Notes: generated by a model not told the origin, from the letters alone. A stretch of DNA of 64,000 nt from Buttiauxella massiliensis (GCF_902500225.1 NZ_LR722653.1:191909-255908); one strand, 5' to 3'. Counted from the stretch's first letter, positions 37,494-47,584 are shown. Made by a program: numbers and translations.

Positions 37494-38490
37494 AATCCAC
37501 CCGCAAATAGCCCCGCGCACTAAACGGCCCTTCCGACGGTTTGTTCCCTGTCACGCTTACCGGCCAGGCCCGAATCCCCACTTGCGCCGCAGCAGCATCG
37601 TCGAGACGGAAATTGATTTTGCTGCCAAAATTGTTAGGAATAAATGGCGTTCCGCTGCTATCGGCGACGATAAACCCGAGATCGTTATTATTTGAAACCA
37701 TCATATTACCGGACGCTTTCTCCGCCTCCACCCGCAGAGAAAGATAGGCCTGCGCCGCCACATTGGTGCATTTAATAGCGATGGTTTTAGTTTGCGGCGT
37801 CACACCTTGCGGTCGATTCCCGGCCCCGGCCTGGCTAAACAGCGCAGCACCAATGTCGCCAAAATCAAATTCAACGATTTGCCCGGCGTTGATTTCACAG
37901 CTTTGTGGCACTTCAATTTTTCCGCTGTAGCTAATGGTATAAACCGGAGTGGTGAGTGGGTCGGTGTTTCGCGTCGTGACATATACCGTAAACATGGTCT
38001 GCCGTGGAATCGGCACCATATTGATAAAACGCCTTGTCACTTTGAGTTTAAAAACCAGCTTCGAATCCTGAACCGGAAACGGCTGCTGTTTGGACACATT
38101 GCCGTGGGTTCCCATCTGAATATAGTTGCGCGGCGGGTAAAATTGCCCGGCGTAGCTGTCCGTGATACTCATCGCCCCTTCGAGATAATCATTGAGCTTG
38201 ATGTACTGGTAACCGCCGATCACTTCTTGCACCGGCAAGGTACTCACGTAACTGCGCATCGTGGTGTTGCCGGTGGTTCCTTGCGGACAAGTGGCATTGA
38301 CACCGACCCAACCCGACTTTTCGGCGAGGGTGATGATTTGCCCGACATTATTGTTTGCGCTGGTGAAGACGTCAGACAGATCGTAAAAAATATCCGCTGG
38401 CACGCCATTGGAGTTTTGGCAGACAGTGGCAAACGCCGGAAGCGCACATACCCACAGCGCGACTCCTGCTAAAGATGTCATCAATTTCAT
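37486..38490 (-). CDS. fimH: Type 1 fimbrial adhesin FimH (Salmonella type)
   Basis: This tip adhesin should bind mannosylated host glycoproteins. The 334-residue protein (Salmonella 335) has signal peptide to about residue 22 and lectin domain ATVCQNSNGVPADIFYDLSDVF, SGWVGVNATCPQGTT, MSITDSYAGQFYPPRNYI. The pilin domain follows with CEINAGQIVEFDFGDIGAAL and LFSQAGAGNRPQGVTPQTKT, nearly the same as in Salmonella, ending ARGYLRVDYD. It is unlike E. coli FimH, placing the locus in the Salmonella/Citrobacter fim lineage. Confidence 0.95.
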   Translation of the reverse strand: MKLMTSLAGVALWVCALPAFATVCQNSNGVPADIFYDLSDVFTSANNNVGQIITLAEKSGWVGVNATCPQGTTGNTTMRSYVSTLPVQEVIGGYQYIKLNDYLEGAMSITDSYAGQFYPPRNYIQMGTHGNVSKQQPFPVQDSKLVFKLKVTRRFINMVPIPRQTMFTVYVTTRNTDPLTTPVYTISYSGKIEVPQSCEINAGQIVEFDFGDIGAALFSQAGAGNRPQGVTPQTKTIAIKCTNVAAQAYLSLRVEAEKASGNMMVSNNNDLGFIVADSSGTPFIPNNFGSKINFRLDDAAAAQVGIRAWPVSVTGNKPSEGPFSARGYLRVDYD

Positions 38491-38507
38491 AAACAGATCC
38501 CTGAATC

Positions 38508-41075
38508 CTATGAACAGGTCGCACTCGCCACGACGATTGCCTGAGTCAGGCTTTCAGGCGGTAATGTAAATGGTGCGAAACACTGTGATCCTTTGCTCTC
38601 GCCCCACTGAATCAGCAGTTTTCCCTGGAGTGGCAAGCCGCTAAGGTAAATTTGCCCGTCATCGCCGACCATACTGGTGATGCCTGTGGTTTCTTCGCGC
38701 ACCACAGAGCCGAACGGTACCGCTCGCCCACTACGGGTTACGTTGATGATTGCCCGCACGCCCACGCGCGCCTTAAATTCCGCACGCACCAATGCGCCTT
38801 CCGTAGGCACCACACTGCTGACATTGTTTTCAATGTCGGTGTGGTTATCCATGGTGTTGGTATCGAGAGCGATACGGTTGTGGCGATAAACCGTGGCGTA
38901 AGGCATCACCGCGTATCCGCGCCAGTCAGTTTTCACCCCGGTCTGGTTTTCGACGCCCACCCCGCTGGCTCCCGGCGCTTTTATTAACACGTTGGTGTCA
39001 CCAAGCGGCTGGCTAAACGTGATGCCATCGGCGTGACCCACCACGCCGCCAGAAGCCTGCCAGTTGTAGTCGTGTTGGTCGCGGTCGTAGTTGTAGCCTA
39101 GCCCCAATGTGCCGTAGGTAGCCTGCCAATTAGCCGTGGCACTTCCGCTGTAACCGTTAGTGTCGCTGTGGCCTTGAGTGACACTGTAATTGAGGTTTCG
39201 GTCTTCAAGTAATGTTCCGCCGATACCTGTTTGCACGGTAGCATCGCCATCTGAGTTGTTACTGGCAGCAAAAGTGGCGTAAGCGTGATCGATGGTGCTG
39301 GTGCGCGAATAGCCATGCCCCAGCAAGGTGCTGAATGGCACCGAAAGGTTAAAGGCCATAATGCGATCGCTATCGGCGATCCCGACGGATTTACTCCACG
39401 ACATAGAAAGTGAGTAGCTGATCCCGCGCCAGCCGCTGGCATATCCGGCCTGATACCAGGTATTGTTCTGGCTGGTTTCCCAGTAAGTTTGCTGGCTGCC
39501 TGAAACATAGAGTGACCCGTAATCACCCAGTGATTGAGAAACGTTGATTTGAAATCGACCGCGCTTGCTATAACGCAAGTTGTGGTAGCTCTGCACAACC
39601 GGCTCATTTTTGCGTCCACCATCCGCTTCATCGGCGTATTCGTAGCCTTCGATATTTTTGTATGCCACCTCATCGAGCGTATAAAAACCACGCGTGGAAT
39701 AGCGGTAACCCAACAGCTGGAAGTTAGTGCCGTAACCGCTGAGGGATTTGGCGTACAGGAACCGTAGCGACTGGCCTTGATGGTCGCTGTCATCTGCAAG
39801 TCGGCTGCGGGCGTGGGTAATATCCATTGAAAGCGCCCCCCACTCCCCGAGGTTTTTCCCGGCCCCCAGCGCCACGGAGGTATAGTCTTCGGCTAGCTGA
39901 GTACCGCCATAGGCGGTAAAACCGTAGGGTAAACCCGCAATCAGCGTGGCCTGGGTGAAGAATGGCGTATCCTGCTGGTCGCTTCCGCTACGGAAATTCC
40001 CGGTCACCAGGTCGAATTTCAGCCGCCCTTCCCGTTGCAATAACGGGACAGTGGAATAAGGCACGGTGTATTTTTGCTGGGTACCATCTTTTTCTTCGAG
40101 AGTGACCTCCAGGTCGCCGCTGGAAGAGGTGGGGTTCAGGTCACTGATGGTAAATGCACCCGGTGAAACGTAGCTTTGGTAAATCACAAAACTGTTCTGG
40201 CGAATGGTGATTTTGGCGTGGGTACGTGCGATACCGCGTACCGTTGGCGCGTAACCTTGCAGGCTGTCGGGGTACATACTGTCAGCCGAATAGAGCCGCG
40301 CCCCGCGAAATCCCAGACTGTCGAACACATCGCTACCCGTGTTGCTGTCGCCTAATACCAGCTCGCTTTTGAGTGGAATAATCGTCCGTTGAGCATAGGT
40401 GCTGATGTTGTTCCAACTGTTAGTGTGGTAGCCATCTCCGCGAGTGTAGTTCCAGGCACCGCTGTTACGCAGCCGCCAGGCTCCGTAGTTCAGGCCACTT
40501 TGCAGGCTTAAATAATAGTTATCGTCGTCGCTGCCATGGTTGCCGGTAAAGCTGTAGTTGAGGAGCGCTGCCGGAATCCCTTCGTCCCACTCCTGCGGCG
40601 GTATATAGCCCCGGGCGCTGTTAAGCAGCGATGCCTGCGGCAAGCTGATATCCAGGCGTAGTTTGGCAAAATCAAAATTTGTCTCAGAATCAGGGATAAG
40701 CACCGCGATCGGTACACATTCCCCGGACTTAAACTTCGCAAGCGCCGGATAAGCGAGCATGTTCAGGCCCAGCCGCTTCAACCAGTCAGTGTCAAGGCAC
40801 GGTACCAGGCCGCTCGATTTTGCTTTTCCGCCACTGGCGTCGCTGGCAATAAAACGGAGATCCTGGGTCGAGATAAATTCATCGTTACGCCAGATGTCCA
40901 CGCGATAGACACCCGGTGCCTGATGGCTACCTTTTTCAAAACGCGATAAATCTGCCATGGCGGCATCTTCTGCCGACAAAAACCCAGGGTTAAAGTAGCT
41001 TTCCCCGGAGCTGATTACCGGCCACAGCGCGGCCACTATCATCGCCGCAAGCGGGGGGACTGACTTGTTGATCAT
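38508..41075 (-). CDS. fimD: Fimbrial outer-membrane usher FimD
   Basis: This 855-residue usher of the PapC/FimD family assembles subunits at the outer membrane. It has a signal peptide (about 24 residues) and the N-terminal chaperone-binding domain ([24 protein letters not shown]). The 24-strand barrel includes the plug region and [18 protein letters not shown], and C-terminal domains include [24 protein letters not shown] in two blocks and a closing Cys pair ([15 protein letters not shown]). It lies 17 bp upstream of fimH and 34 bp after fimC. Length is normal; no frameshift seen. Confidence 0.94.
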   Translation of the reverse strand: MINKSVPPLAAMIVAALWPVISSGESYFNPGFLSAEDAAMADLSRFEKGSHQAPGVYRVDIWRNDEFISTQDLRFIASDASGGKAKSSGLVPCLDTDWLKRLGLNMLAYPALAKFKSGECVPIAVLIPDSETNFDFAKLRLDISLPQASLLNSARGYIPPQEWDEGIPAALLNYSFTGNHGSDDDNYYLSLQSGLNYGAWRLRNSGAWNYTRGDGYHTNSWNNISTYAQRTIIPLKSELVLGDSNTGSDVFDSLGFRGARLYSADSMYPDSLQGYAPTVRGIARTHAKITIRQNSFVIYQSYVSPGAFTISDLNPTSSSGDLEVTLEEKDGTQQKYTVPYSTVPLLQREGRLKFDLVTGNFRSGSDQQDTPFFTQATLIAGLPYGFTAYGGTQLAEDYTSVALGAGKNLGEWGALSMDITHARSRLADDSDHQGQSLRFLYAKSLSGYGTNFQLLGYRYSTRGFYTLDEVAYKNIEGYEYADEADGGRKNEPVVQSYHNLRYSKRGRFQINVSQSLGDYGSLYVSGSQQTYWETSQNNTWYQAGYASGWRGISYSLSMSWSKSVGIADSDRIMAFNLSVPFSTLLGHGYSRTSTIDHAYATFAASNNSDGDATVQTGIGGTLLEDRNLNYSVTQGHSDTNGYSGSATANWQATYGTLGLGYNYDRDQHDYNWQASGGVVGHADGITFSQPLGDTNVLIKAPGASGVGVENQTGVKTDWRGYAVMPYATVYRHNRIALDTNTMDNHTDIENNVSSVVPTEGALVRAEFKARVGVRAIINVTRSGRAVPFGSVVREETTGITSMVGDDGQIYLSGLPLQGKLLIQWGESKGSQCFAPFTLPPESLTQAIVVASATCS

Positions 41076-41109
41076 CTGCCAGATATCCTTGTTGCGCAGA
41101 TTACCTGCA

Positions 41110-41808
41110 TTACAGCATTACGCCCGCTTGCACAGGCGTCACCGCGCCATAGTCATTGACGGTCTGGAAGGAGATAGCACCTTTTAGCGCGGGTGAAACC
41201 GCCACTTGCGACACGCTTTTTGGCGCGACCAGGGTATTAGCCAGTTTTTCGTTGCCAATTTTAAGATTGACGGTGCTGACGTAATACGGTGAAGGATTGT
41301 GAACGCTCAGTTGCCCGCCGTTGCGGCTAAAGCGCAGTTGTTTTAGCGCCTCTTCTGGCTGCATTTTCAAGTTTTGAGGACGCACAAACAGCTTGATGCG
41401 CGACAAAATCGCCAGTTGCAGTACGTTGCTGCCGTCGAGATTATTTTTATCGACCGAGGGAATCGCTTTCACGTTCATCCAGAAAATAGTTTCGCGGTCT
41501 GTTGGCAACGGTGGCCCGGCGTAAATAATACGCAGTGTGTTTTCGCTCGATGGCTCACTAACAAAAAGCGGAGGCGTGACAATAAAACTTTTATCTCTGG
41601 CACCTGTACTATTTTCAATCCACGAGTTCACCAGAAAGCGTTCTTTGCTATCGCTATTATTAATTGAGAGCGAAGTTTGTTTTGCCTCGGCAGGATAAAT
41701 AACCCGTGTTGCACCCAGTGCAACGCCACCGGCAGCTTGTGCATTAAAGCAAAACATTAACAGGCACAGCATTATGGCCGAGCCTTGTTTAAATAAAGTC
41801 GTCATCAC
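41110..41808 (-). CDS. fimC: Periplasmic fimbrial chaperone FimC
   Basis: This 232-residue PapD-like chaperone donates a strand to fimbrial subunits. Signal peptide runs to AQA (about residue 25). Two immunoglobulin-like domains carry [22 protein letters not shown], the signature [20 protein letters not shown] and [16 protein letters not shown], with conserved Arg and Lys for anchoring subunit carboxylates. It lies 114 bp after fimA; the fimI gene found here in Salmonella is absent. Confidence 0.93.
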   Translation of the reverse strand: MMTTLFKQGSAIMLCLLMFCFNAQAAGGVALGATRVIYPAEAKQTSLSINNSDSKERFLVNSWIENSTGARDKSFIVTPPLFVSEPSSENTLRIIYAGPPLPTDRETIFWMNVKAIPSVDKNNLDGSNVLQLAILSRIKLFVRPQNLKMQPEEALKQLRFSRNGGQLSVHNPSPYYVSTVNLKIGNEKLANTLVAPKSVSQVAVSPALKGAISFQTVNDYGAVTPVQAGVML

Positions 41809-41875
41809 ACGGCACCATCATTATTACTAATATTAAAATGTTTAATTCAGGAATAATGAATTTCTGTTCGTTAAT

Positions 41876-41900
41876 AAAAGAAGCCTCATTTCTGAGGCTT
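41876..41900 (-). terminator. Partial terminator between fimA and fimC
   Basis: On the minus strand the 8-bp stem AAGCCTCA/TGAGGCTT with loop GAAA (41881-41900) is followed by CTTTTATT. Placed after the major pilin gene, it should let most transcripts end there and a fraction read into fimCDHF, giving the usual excess of FimA. Confidence 0.8.
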
Positions 41901-41922
41901 GCGTTATCCCTGCAAAACTTAA

Positions 41923-42474
41923 TTATTCGTATTTCATTACAAATGTCGCATCAGCGTTGGCCTGGCCTGCTGTAGCGATGGCTGCGGTAGATTTATAGCG
42001 CGCGGTGAACGGCAAGGTGTTCGTCCCGTCAATCAGTGTCTGCGCGGTGGAGAAGACAGAACCATCCGGGGTCAACACTTTCGATTTGCTGTCGAGGATT
42101 TCGATACCGACGCCGCCTGCTGTGGTGCTGTTGTCACCCGAGTTAATCGCCAGAAGCGTAGGGTCGGTGCCGTCAGTCTGGCCTGAGAATGAGACAGAAG
42201 CCAGGGTGGAGACTGTGGTGTCGCAATCGTTAAGCACGATGGTGAATGGGATCTGCGCGGAAGTGTCACCCACTTTAGTAAATGCAGCCGTACGGTATTG
42301 GCCCAGTTTCACCGTTTGATCGGAAGACTGCGTGCTCACCGCACAGGCCGCATTCACTAGTTCACCTTTAAAGTGAACCGTACCGCCATTTACTGTCACT
42401 ACATCGGCCTGAGCTGCACCGCTCACTAATGCAATACCTGCAACCAAAGAGGACGCAATTTTGCTGAATTTCAT
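41923..42474 (-). CDS. fimA: Major type 1 fimbrial subunit FimA
   Basis: This 183-residue pilin forms the fimbrial shaft. Signal peptide [23 protein letters not shown] is followed by a donor strand ([19 protein letters not shown]). The Cys pair lies in NAACAVST and LNDCDTT, and the C-terminal motif [10 protein letters not shown] carries the penultimate Tyr. A good ribosome site (AAAGGAAT) lies upstream. A DNA inversion switch (fimS) and fimB/fimE recombinases, as in E. coli, are not seen; control is expected through FimY/FimZ. Confidence 0.95.
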   Translation of the reverse strand: MKFSKIASSLVAGIALVSGAAQADVVTVNGGTVHFKGELVNAACAVSTQSSDQTVKLGQYRTAAFTKVGDTSAQIPFTIVLNDCDTTVSTLASVSFSGQTDGTDPTLLAINSGDNSTTAGGVGIEILDSKSKVLTPDGSVFSTAQTLIDGTNTLPFTARYKSTAAIATAGQANADATFVMKYE

Positions 42475-42507
42475 CGAGATTCCTTTAATTATTAAATTAC
42501 CCTATGT

Positions 42508-42580
42508 GAATAATGCATCCTTCATTATTCCAGTGAATAACCGGGGTCATATATAGCCAACCCGCTCACCTCAATCCTTA
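42508..42580 (-). promoter_or_regulatory. fimA promoter and leader hairpin
   Basis: On the minus strand a -10 candidate TATATA (42550-42555), with a poor -35 (GATTGA region near 42573-42578), would give a leader of about 68 nt. The leader holds a perfect 8-bp stem GAATAATG/CATTATTC with a 7-nt loop (42508-42530), likely a 5' stabilising hairpin of the pilin mRNA or a regulator site. A weak -35 fits dependence on FimZ. Confidence 0.5.
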
Positions 42581-42599
42581 AGGAGACATTTATTTATCG

Positions 42600-42900
42600 T
42601 CAGCAATGAAGTCTAAATTAATATTTAAAACACCATCTCTTCGACGATGAGCAATTTAAGTTAAATAAATATTTAATAACATGTAACAAACCTTTATCTT
42701 GCCTCAGTAATGTCCTATTAAGCTCTAAGATATCGACCTACGACTTCCGGATGGATGAGTGATGCTGACGAAGAAGCACCATGAAGGGTGACGCTTGGTG
42801 AATTAAGCAGATAAAACCTGGTACACTCAGCGCCAATTCAAGATATTCTTAGCAAATTGTTTTTACGCCGCTAATTTATTGATTCACTGGATCTGTCCTG
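42600..42900. other. Intergenic region between divergent fimA and channel gene
   Basis: The fimA-proximal half is AT-rich and should hold the FimZ-responsive region; the other half precedes the channel gene (GGTACACTCAGC near 42820 contains a possible -10). No small gene or RNA was recognised. Confidence 0.35.
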
Positions 42901-45327
42901 ATGATACCAAAAATGTTAAAAATGCCTTTGCTGCTGTTGGCATTGTTGTCTTGTTTAATGGTGATGCCTTTCCCGTCTCATGCGGATGACCCTACCGGGC
43001 AAACAGCCAGTGAAGAGCCGGTTAAGATCAATGCCAGCACGGTCATTCCCGCGTTGCAAAAGCGCCTGGATTCACTTAAGCAGCGAGTATCCGCGGCAAA
43101 AACCGATAAACAATTCACCAGCCTAAATGACGATTCGCAAAAATTGGTGAGTGAAGCCGATAAGCTCGCCGTTGCACTGGCACCACAATTAACTCAGGTT
43201 CAGGCACAATTGGATGTTCTTGGACCGGCACCGGCACCAGGGGCACTGGCCGAAACGCCGCAAGTTGTTAGCCAACGCAAACAACTGAACAACAGTAAAA
43301 CCTTGCTCACCACACAAATCGAGCAAACCAAAGCCATTGCAGTTGCCGCGCAAAACCTCTCTTCGCAAATTTCTGGATTGCGCCGCGATGCGCTCAAAAC
43401 ACAAATTGCCCTGAATACCGGCAGTATTCTTGGCGAAAAATTCTGGTCACCCGTATTCGAACCCAACGACAAAGACGCTGCACGCTTCGGTGAATTTGGC
43501 ACTCAGATTAGTGATGCCTGGGCCGAGGCCTGGAGCGATGAATGGCGAATAGGTTCGGGTATCTATTTGTTACTCGCGCTGGGGATTGGGGTGTTTGGTC
43601 GTTTCGGGCTGGATAAACCAATGAACTGGATTCTGCCTCGCTGGCTGCCGCAAGGCCGTTTTCGCCGCAGTTTCCTCGCCTGTTTCACAACCTTGAGTAC
43701 AACACTGACGCTGGGTATCAGCATACAATTGCTGTGCTATACCTTCACGCGCCTGCCTGATACCTCGCCATGGGTTAATGAGTTTGCAGGACAATTGGTC
43801 GAGCTGACCTATTTTTCCGCGGTGATTGCCGGTCTTGGCATCGCATTGCTCTCCAATAGTCACCCTTCCTGGCGTCTGCCGGGTATTGCCGACCCGCTGG
43901 CAAAAACGCTGGCGTCATTCCCGATTTTACTGGCAGCCTTCATATTTATCTTCGGTATCATCGAGCAGTTGAACTCGCTGGTTGGAGCGAGTATCGATGC
44001 CACGTTATTTGGTAATGGTCTGGCCGCTTTGCTAGTTGCGCTCAATTGCCTGATTGCACCTGTTCGCGTCAACCGAATACGCAGGAAAATGCGTGCCGAA
44101 GGCGAGCAAACAGAAGCGCGTTCAACCGTTGCGGGCCTTATTCACCTCGTCATCAGCCTCACCGCTTTTGTTATCCTGCTGGCGCTGTTGATTGGTTACA
44201 TTCCACTGGCCCGTTTCGTCACCTTTGAATTGTTGTGGATTGGCCTGGTGGTTTGCAGCCTGTATCTGCTGATTCACTTCGTGGTGGACTTGTGTGAAGC
44301 AGTATTCTCTCCGTCAACCCACAGCGGGAAAATCCTTAAAAGCACGCTGAGTCTCAACGACCGCCATCTGTCGCTTGCCGCGACTCTGTTCTCAGCGGTT
44401 GGGAAGACATCACTGCTGGTAATGGCAGCAGTCGCTTTGCTTAACGGTACCTTTGGCACGACAACGCCGATGGAGTTACTGACTAAAATCGCGGATATGT
44501 GGGGTGGTAAAGGCCTCGAAGGGATGAATATCATCCCGGCTCATGCACTTAATGCGGTGTTGTGTCTGGTGGTGGGCTGGTACGTTCTACGCTCAACTCG
44601 TCGCTGGCTGGATAACGATTTCCTGCCAAAAACCAATATGGACCGCGGCCTGCGCGCTTCGCTGGTAACACTGTTCACTAACGTCGGTTACGTGCTGATT
44701 ATCATGCTCACGTTGTCGATGCTCGGTATCGAATGGAACAAACTGGCATGGATAGTCAGCGCCCTGTCGGTTGGTATCGGTTTTGGCTTGCAGGAAATTG
44801 TGAAGAACTTTATTTCCGGCTTGATTTTGTTGACCGAGCGTCCGGTAAAAGTGGGCGATCTGGTTAGTATCAGCGGTGTTGAGGGTGATATTCGCCGTAT
44901 CAACGTACGTGCCACAGAGATTCAATTGGGTGACAAATCAACGGTCATTGTGCCGAATTCCCAGCTTATTTCGCAGAACGTACGAAACGCCACGATGGGC
45001 AATGCGCAAGGTGTGGCAACTATATCTCTGACTTTCCCATTGGATATCGACCCTGAGCAAGTCCGTAATTTACTGCTCGAGGCGTATAACCTGCATGAAT
45101 CGATTCTGGAAAACCCTCAGCCCTCAGTCAGCTTTAAAGAACTGGGGCCAACCGGGATTGTGCTGAGTGTTACCGGTTATGTGAACAGCCCGCGAATGGT
45201 CAGCTCAACGCGCAGTGACCTGCTTTATGAGATCCTCAAAATGCTGCGCGCGGCAGGTATTAGTCTTAGCCAGACACAAACGATGATCCTTGAGCAGCCA
45301 ACAAGCAAAGTTGTAACCGAAGAGTAA
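42901..45327 (+). CDS. MscS-family mechanosensitive channel with DUF3772 domain
   Basis: This 808-residue inner-membrane protein starts with a signal peptide (to about residue 28, SHA). A long periplasmic alpha-helical domain (DUF3772; VIPALQKRLDSLKQRVSAAKTDKQF and following, residues 45-200) comes next. About ten TM helices follow, then the MscS core: pore helix IGFGLQEIVKNFISGL and beta domain VGDLVSISGVEGDIRRINVR with IVPNSQLISQNVRN. The family releases solutes during hypo-osmotic shock. It resembles MscK/MscM in layout but is not one of the seven E. coli MscS-type proteins I can recall, so no symbol is given. Confidence 0.88.
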   Translation: MIPKMLKMPLLLLALLSCLMVMPFPSHADDPTGQTASEEPVKINASTVIPALQKRLDSLKQRVSAAKTDKQFTSLNDDSQKLVSEADKLAVALAPQLTQVQAQLDVLGPAPAPGALAETPQVVSQRKQLNNSKTLLTTQIEQTKAIAVAAQNLSSQISGLRRDALKTQIALNTGSILGEKFWSPVFEPNDKDAARFGEFGTQISDAWAEAWSDEWRIGSGIYLLLALGIGVFGRFGLDKPMNWILPRWLPQGRFRRSFLACFTTLSTTLTLGISIQLLCYTFTRLPDTSPWVNEFAGQLVELTYFSAVIAGLGIALLSNSHPSWRLPGIADPLAKTLASFPILLAAFIFIFGIIEQLNSLVGASIDATLFGNGLAALLVALNCLIAPVRVNRIRRKMRAEGEQTEARSTVAGLIHLVISLTAFVILLALLIGYIPLARFVTFELLWIGLVVCSLYLLIHFVVDLCEAVFSPSTHSGKILKSTLSLNDRHLSLAATLFSAVGKTSLLVMAAVALLNGTFGTTTPMELLTKIADMWGGKGLEGMNIIPAHALNAVLCLVVGWYVLRSTRRWLDNDFLPKTNMDRGLRASLVTLFTNVGYVLIIMLTLSMLGIEWNKLAWIVSALSVGIGFGLQEIVKNFISGLILLTERPVKVGDLVSISGVEGDIRRINVRATEIQLGDKSTVIVPNSQLISQNVRNATMGNAQGVATISLTFPLDIDPEQVRNLLLEAYNLHESILENPQPSVSFKELGPTGIVLSVTGYVNSPRMVSSTRSDLLYEILKMLRAAGISLSQTQTMILEQPTSKVVTEE

Positions 45328-45528
45328 ATACCTGGCCGCAATGTGCTAAACCGGATTGCGGCCATCATTTATCATTATTAAGAATATTCACCACAAAACC
45401 CATTCACCAATTTGATATAAATCAGTATCGGTCATCTCGCCCGGCAGCATTATCTCGCTCCGGAAATATTTCCCTTCTCATATTCGCGCTTGTGAATAGA
45501 TTGAGAACAAATTCTGATAAGAGAGTTA

Positions 45529-45912
45529 ATGATGAGCAAACTGAAAACGTTAGTGATGGTTCTGGGTTTTGTCGCTTTTTCTGCTAGTGCCAGCTTGCCG
45601 CTGTTTAACGGCAAGGGTCAGCCGGGTGATGTGCATATCGACCAGGGCGGTCCGGTTTACCTGAACGGTAAAGAAATGAAGCTGAAGAAAGTTAACGATA
45701 ACTACTATGAAGCCACCGGCCAGGGCATTGTGCTGTCTATATCCACAACGCCAGACGGCAGTGCAGATGTGAGCTGGACCGGCAAACATCGCGCAAACGG
45801 TGTGATTGTTTCTGCAGAGCAAGCCGCCATTGACGCTAAAGGCGTATCCGGTCGTCCGCTGGATTGCAGCCGTAGTGACCTGACCAAAGCAGAAGCGAAA
45901 GCCTGCCAATAA
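45529..45912 (+). CDS. Small secreted protein of unknown function
   Basis: This 127-residue protein has a clear signal peptide (KLKTLVMVLGFVAFSASA). The mature part is about 100 residues, beta-rich, with GDVHIDQGGPVYLNGKEMKLKK and a C-terminal motif LDCSRSDLTKAEAKACQ. Two Cys spaced 14 residues apart there resemble the short Cys motif of LprI-type secreted proteins, but the match is weak. No family was recognised. A start at the second ATG (45532) is equally possible with the GAGAG ribosome site. Confidence 0.75.
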   Translation: MMSKLKTLVMVLGFVAFSASASLPLFNGKGQPGDVHIDQGGPVYLNGKEMKLKKVNDNYYEATGQGIVLSISTTPDGSADVSWTGKHRANGVIVSAEQAAIDAKGVSGRPLDCSRSDLTKAEAKACQ

Positions 45913-45941
45913 AAAAAACCGGTCATGGAAGACCGGCTTTT
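45911..45941. terminator. Bidirectional terminator
   Basis: CCGGTC-(6 nt)-GACCGG (45919-45936) is flanked by an eight-A tract on the left and a CTTTT tract on the right, between convergent genes. It can end transcripts from both sides. Confidence 0.85.
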
Positions 45942-45964
45942 AGCACTGTTCAAATCAATTGCTA

Positions 45965-47584
45965 TTAAGACAACAACTCAATTGGTTCTGAATTCCCGCG
46001 AGCACGCCACAGCACGTACCAGCGTTTTTCCGACATACGCAGAATAATGGTTGCGCCAATCATCAGTCCGATTGAAGCCATTAGCTGGTTAGAAACACCA
46101 AACAATGCCCACACTGAGTTGATATCGCCAGAGTTCAGCAAATAGCCCCACAACAGGCAAGCGACGATGCTGCAACCAATTGCACCCGGCATCCAGTTAG
46201 TGCGTTTGAGTGGTGGCCAAATATCGCCGAGGAAATCTTGCAGCAAGTAACGTGCAACGCGAGTACCGGAGTCTACGGCAGTCAGAATAAACACCGCTTC
46301 AAACATCACGACAAACTGGAAGAAGTAGGATGCCAGATGGCTGAACCACGGAATACGCGTAAAGATATCAGCCATACCGACGGCAAGTGTTACAGCCCCA
46401 CCAGTACGTCCATAAAGGTCAAGACCGATAGATTCGCTAAGCTGCGGCAAATTCACCACATCCATACCAAGGCCAGCAAACACTTCGCGCGAGGAGTTAA
46501 TGGCAAAGTAGTCAGCAGGGTGCAACGAGGTGGCAGCGATAAGCGCCATCACGCCAACTACACATTCCGCAAGCATCGCACCGAAAGCAACGGGCAGAAT
46601 ATCGTTCCATTTGTCGATTTGCTTAGGCGTTGTACCGGAACCGATAAATGCATGGAAACCGGAAATCGCGCCGCAGGCGATGGTGATAGAAATAAACGGC
46701 CATACCGGTCCTGCCAGCACAGGGCCATTACCGTGGATAAACTGCGTCACCGCCGGGAACTGAATTTCTGGGTTGATGAACACCACACCAACGACCAGCG
46801 CACCGAAAACACCGATTTTCATAAAGGTTGAGAGATAACCACGTGGTGTCAGCAGCATCCAGACAGGCAGCGCAGTGGCGAAGAACGCGTAGAACGGCAG
46901 CACCAGGCTCACTGTTGAGGCACGAAGGCTCAGCCACTCGCCAAATGAAGATTCCTGAATATATGGGCCAATGATCACACAGGCGAAGATAACAATGATC
47001 CCAACCCAGGTTGCACCGCGCATACTGCCGGTATAACGCTCCCAGAGGCCAACGCAAATCGCTACAGGGATAGTCATAAACACCGCGAACATGCCCCATG
47101 GGTTACGTTCGAGTGCATGCACCACCACCATCGACAAACCCGCCATGGTAATGGTGATGATGATGATGAATAGCATCGCAAGCCCGGTACACCAGCCAGC
47201 AACCGGGCCAAGTTCCGCTTTTGCCACTTCTGAGAGTGACTTCCCGCGGTGTTTCATCGAGGCGAAAAGCACTACGGTGTCGTGCACCGCACCACCCACC
47301 ACACAACCGATAAGCAGCCATAAGAAGCTCGGCAGATAACCGTATTGTGCCGCCAGAACAGGGCCTACTAACGGCCCTGCTGCCGCAATTGCGGCAAAGT
47401 GGCTGCCGAAGTTAACCCATTTTTTTGTCGGGACGTAGTCTTTGCCGTCCTCAAGAACATGTGACGGTGTGATTTCTGAGTCATCAGCATTCAGAACTTT
47501 ACGGACGAAAAACACCCCATAAAGACGATAGCAGATGGTCAGAACACACAAAGTCGCGATAACAAAAGTTAGTGCGTGTTGCAT
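45965..47584 (-). CDS. CstA-family carbon-starvation/pyruvate-type transporter (short form)
   Basis: This multi-pass inner-membrane transporter of the CstA superfamily includes the peptide/pyruvate carriers CstA and BtsT. It has 539 residues, against about 700 for the E. coli proteins. Family stretches are NFGSHFAAIAAAGPLVGPVLAAQYG, IGCVVGGAVHDTVVLFASM, FHAFIGSGTTPKQID and ALFGVSNQLMAS. The ATG at 47584 is preferred to one 18 bp upstream because GGAG lies 6 nt before it. The short form lacks the C-terminal extension. The gene stands alone; substrate unknown, pyruvate or peptides being the family guess. Confidence 0.88.
   Translation of the reverse strand: MQHALTFVIATLCVLTICYRLYGVFFVRKVLNADDSEITPSHVLEDGKDYVPTKKWVNFGSHFAAIAAAGPLVGPVLAAQYGYLPSFLWLLIGCVVGGAVHDTVVLFASMKHRGKSLSEVAKAELGPVAGWCTGLAMLFIIIITITMAGLSMVVVHALERNPWGMFAVFMTIPVAICVGLWERYTGSMRGATWVGIIVIFACVIIGPYIQESSFGEWLSLRASTVSLVLPFYAFFATALPVWMLLTPRGYLSTFMKIGVFGALVVGVVFINPEIQFPAVTQFIHGNGPVLAGPVWPFISITIACGAISGFHAFIGSGTTPKQIDKWNDILPVAFGAMLAECVVGVMALIAATSLHPADYFAINSSREVFAGLGMDVVNLPQLSESIGLDLYGRTGGAVTLAVGMADIFTRIPWFSHLASYFFQFVVMFEAVFILTAVDSGTRVARYLLQDFLGDIWPPLKRTNWMPGAIGCSIVACLLWGYLLNSGDINSVWALFGVSNQLMASIGLMIGATIILRMSEKRWYVLWRARGNSEPIELLS

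Noticed and set aside
37792-38472. A 226-codon plus-strand frame opposite fimH
   Set aside because: Composition mirrors fimH codons and no start signal is seen; fimH is intact.
42475-42900. Possible invertible fimS switch upstream of fimA
   Set aside because: No pair of inverted repeats flanking a promoter segment and no fimB/fimE-like recombinase gene; the regulators present are FimY/FimZ.
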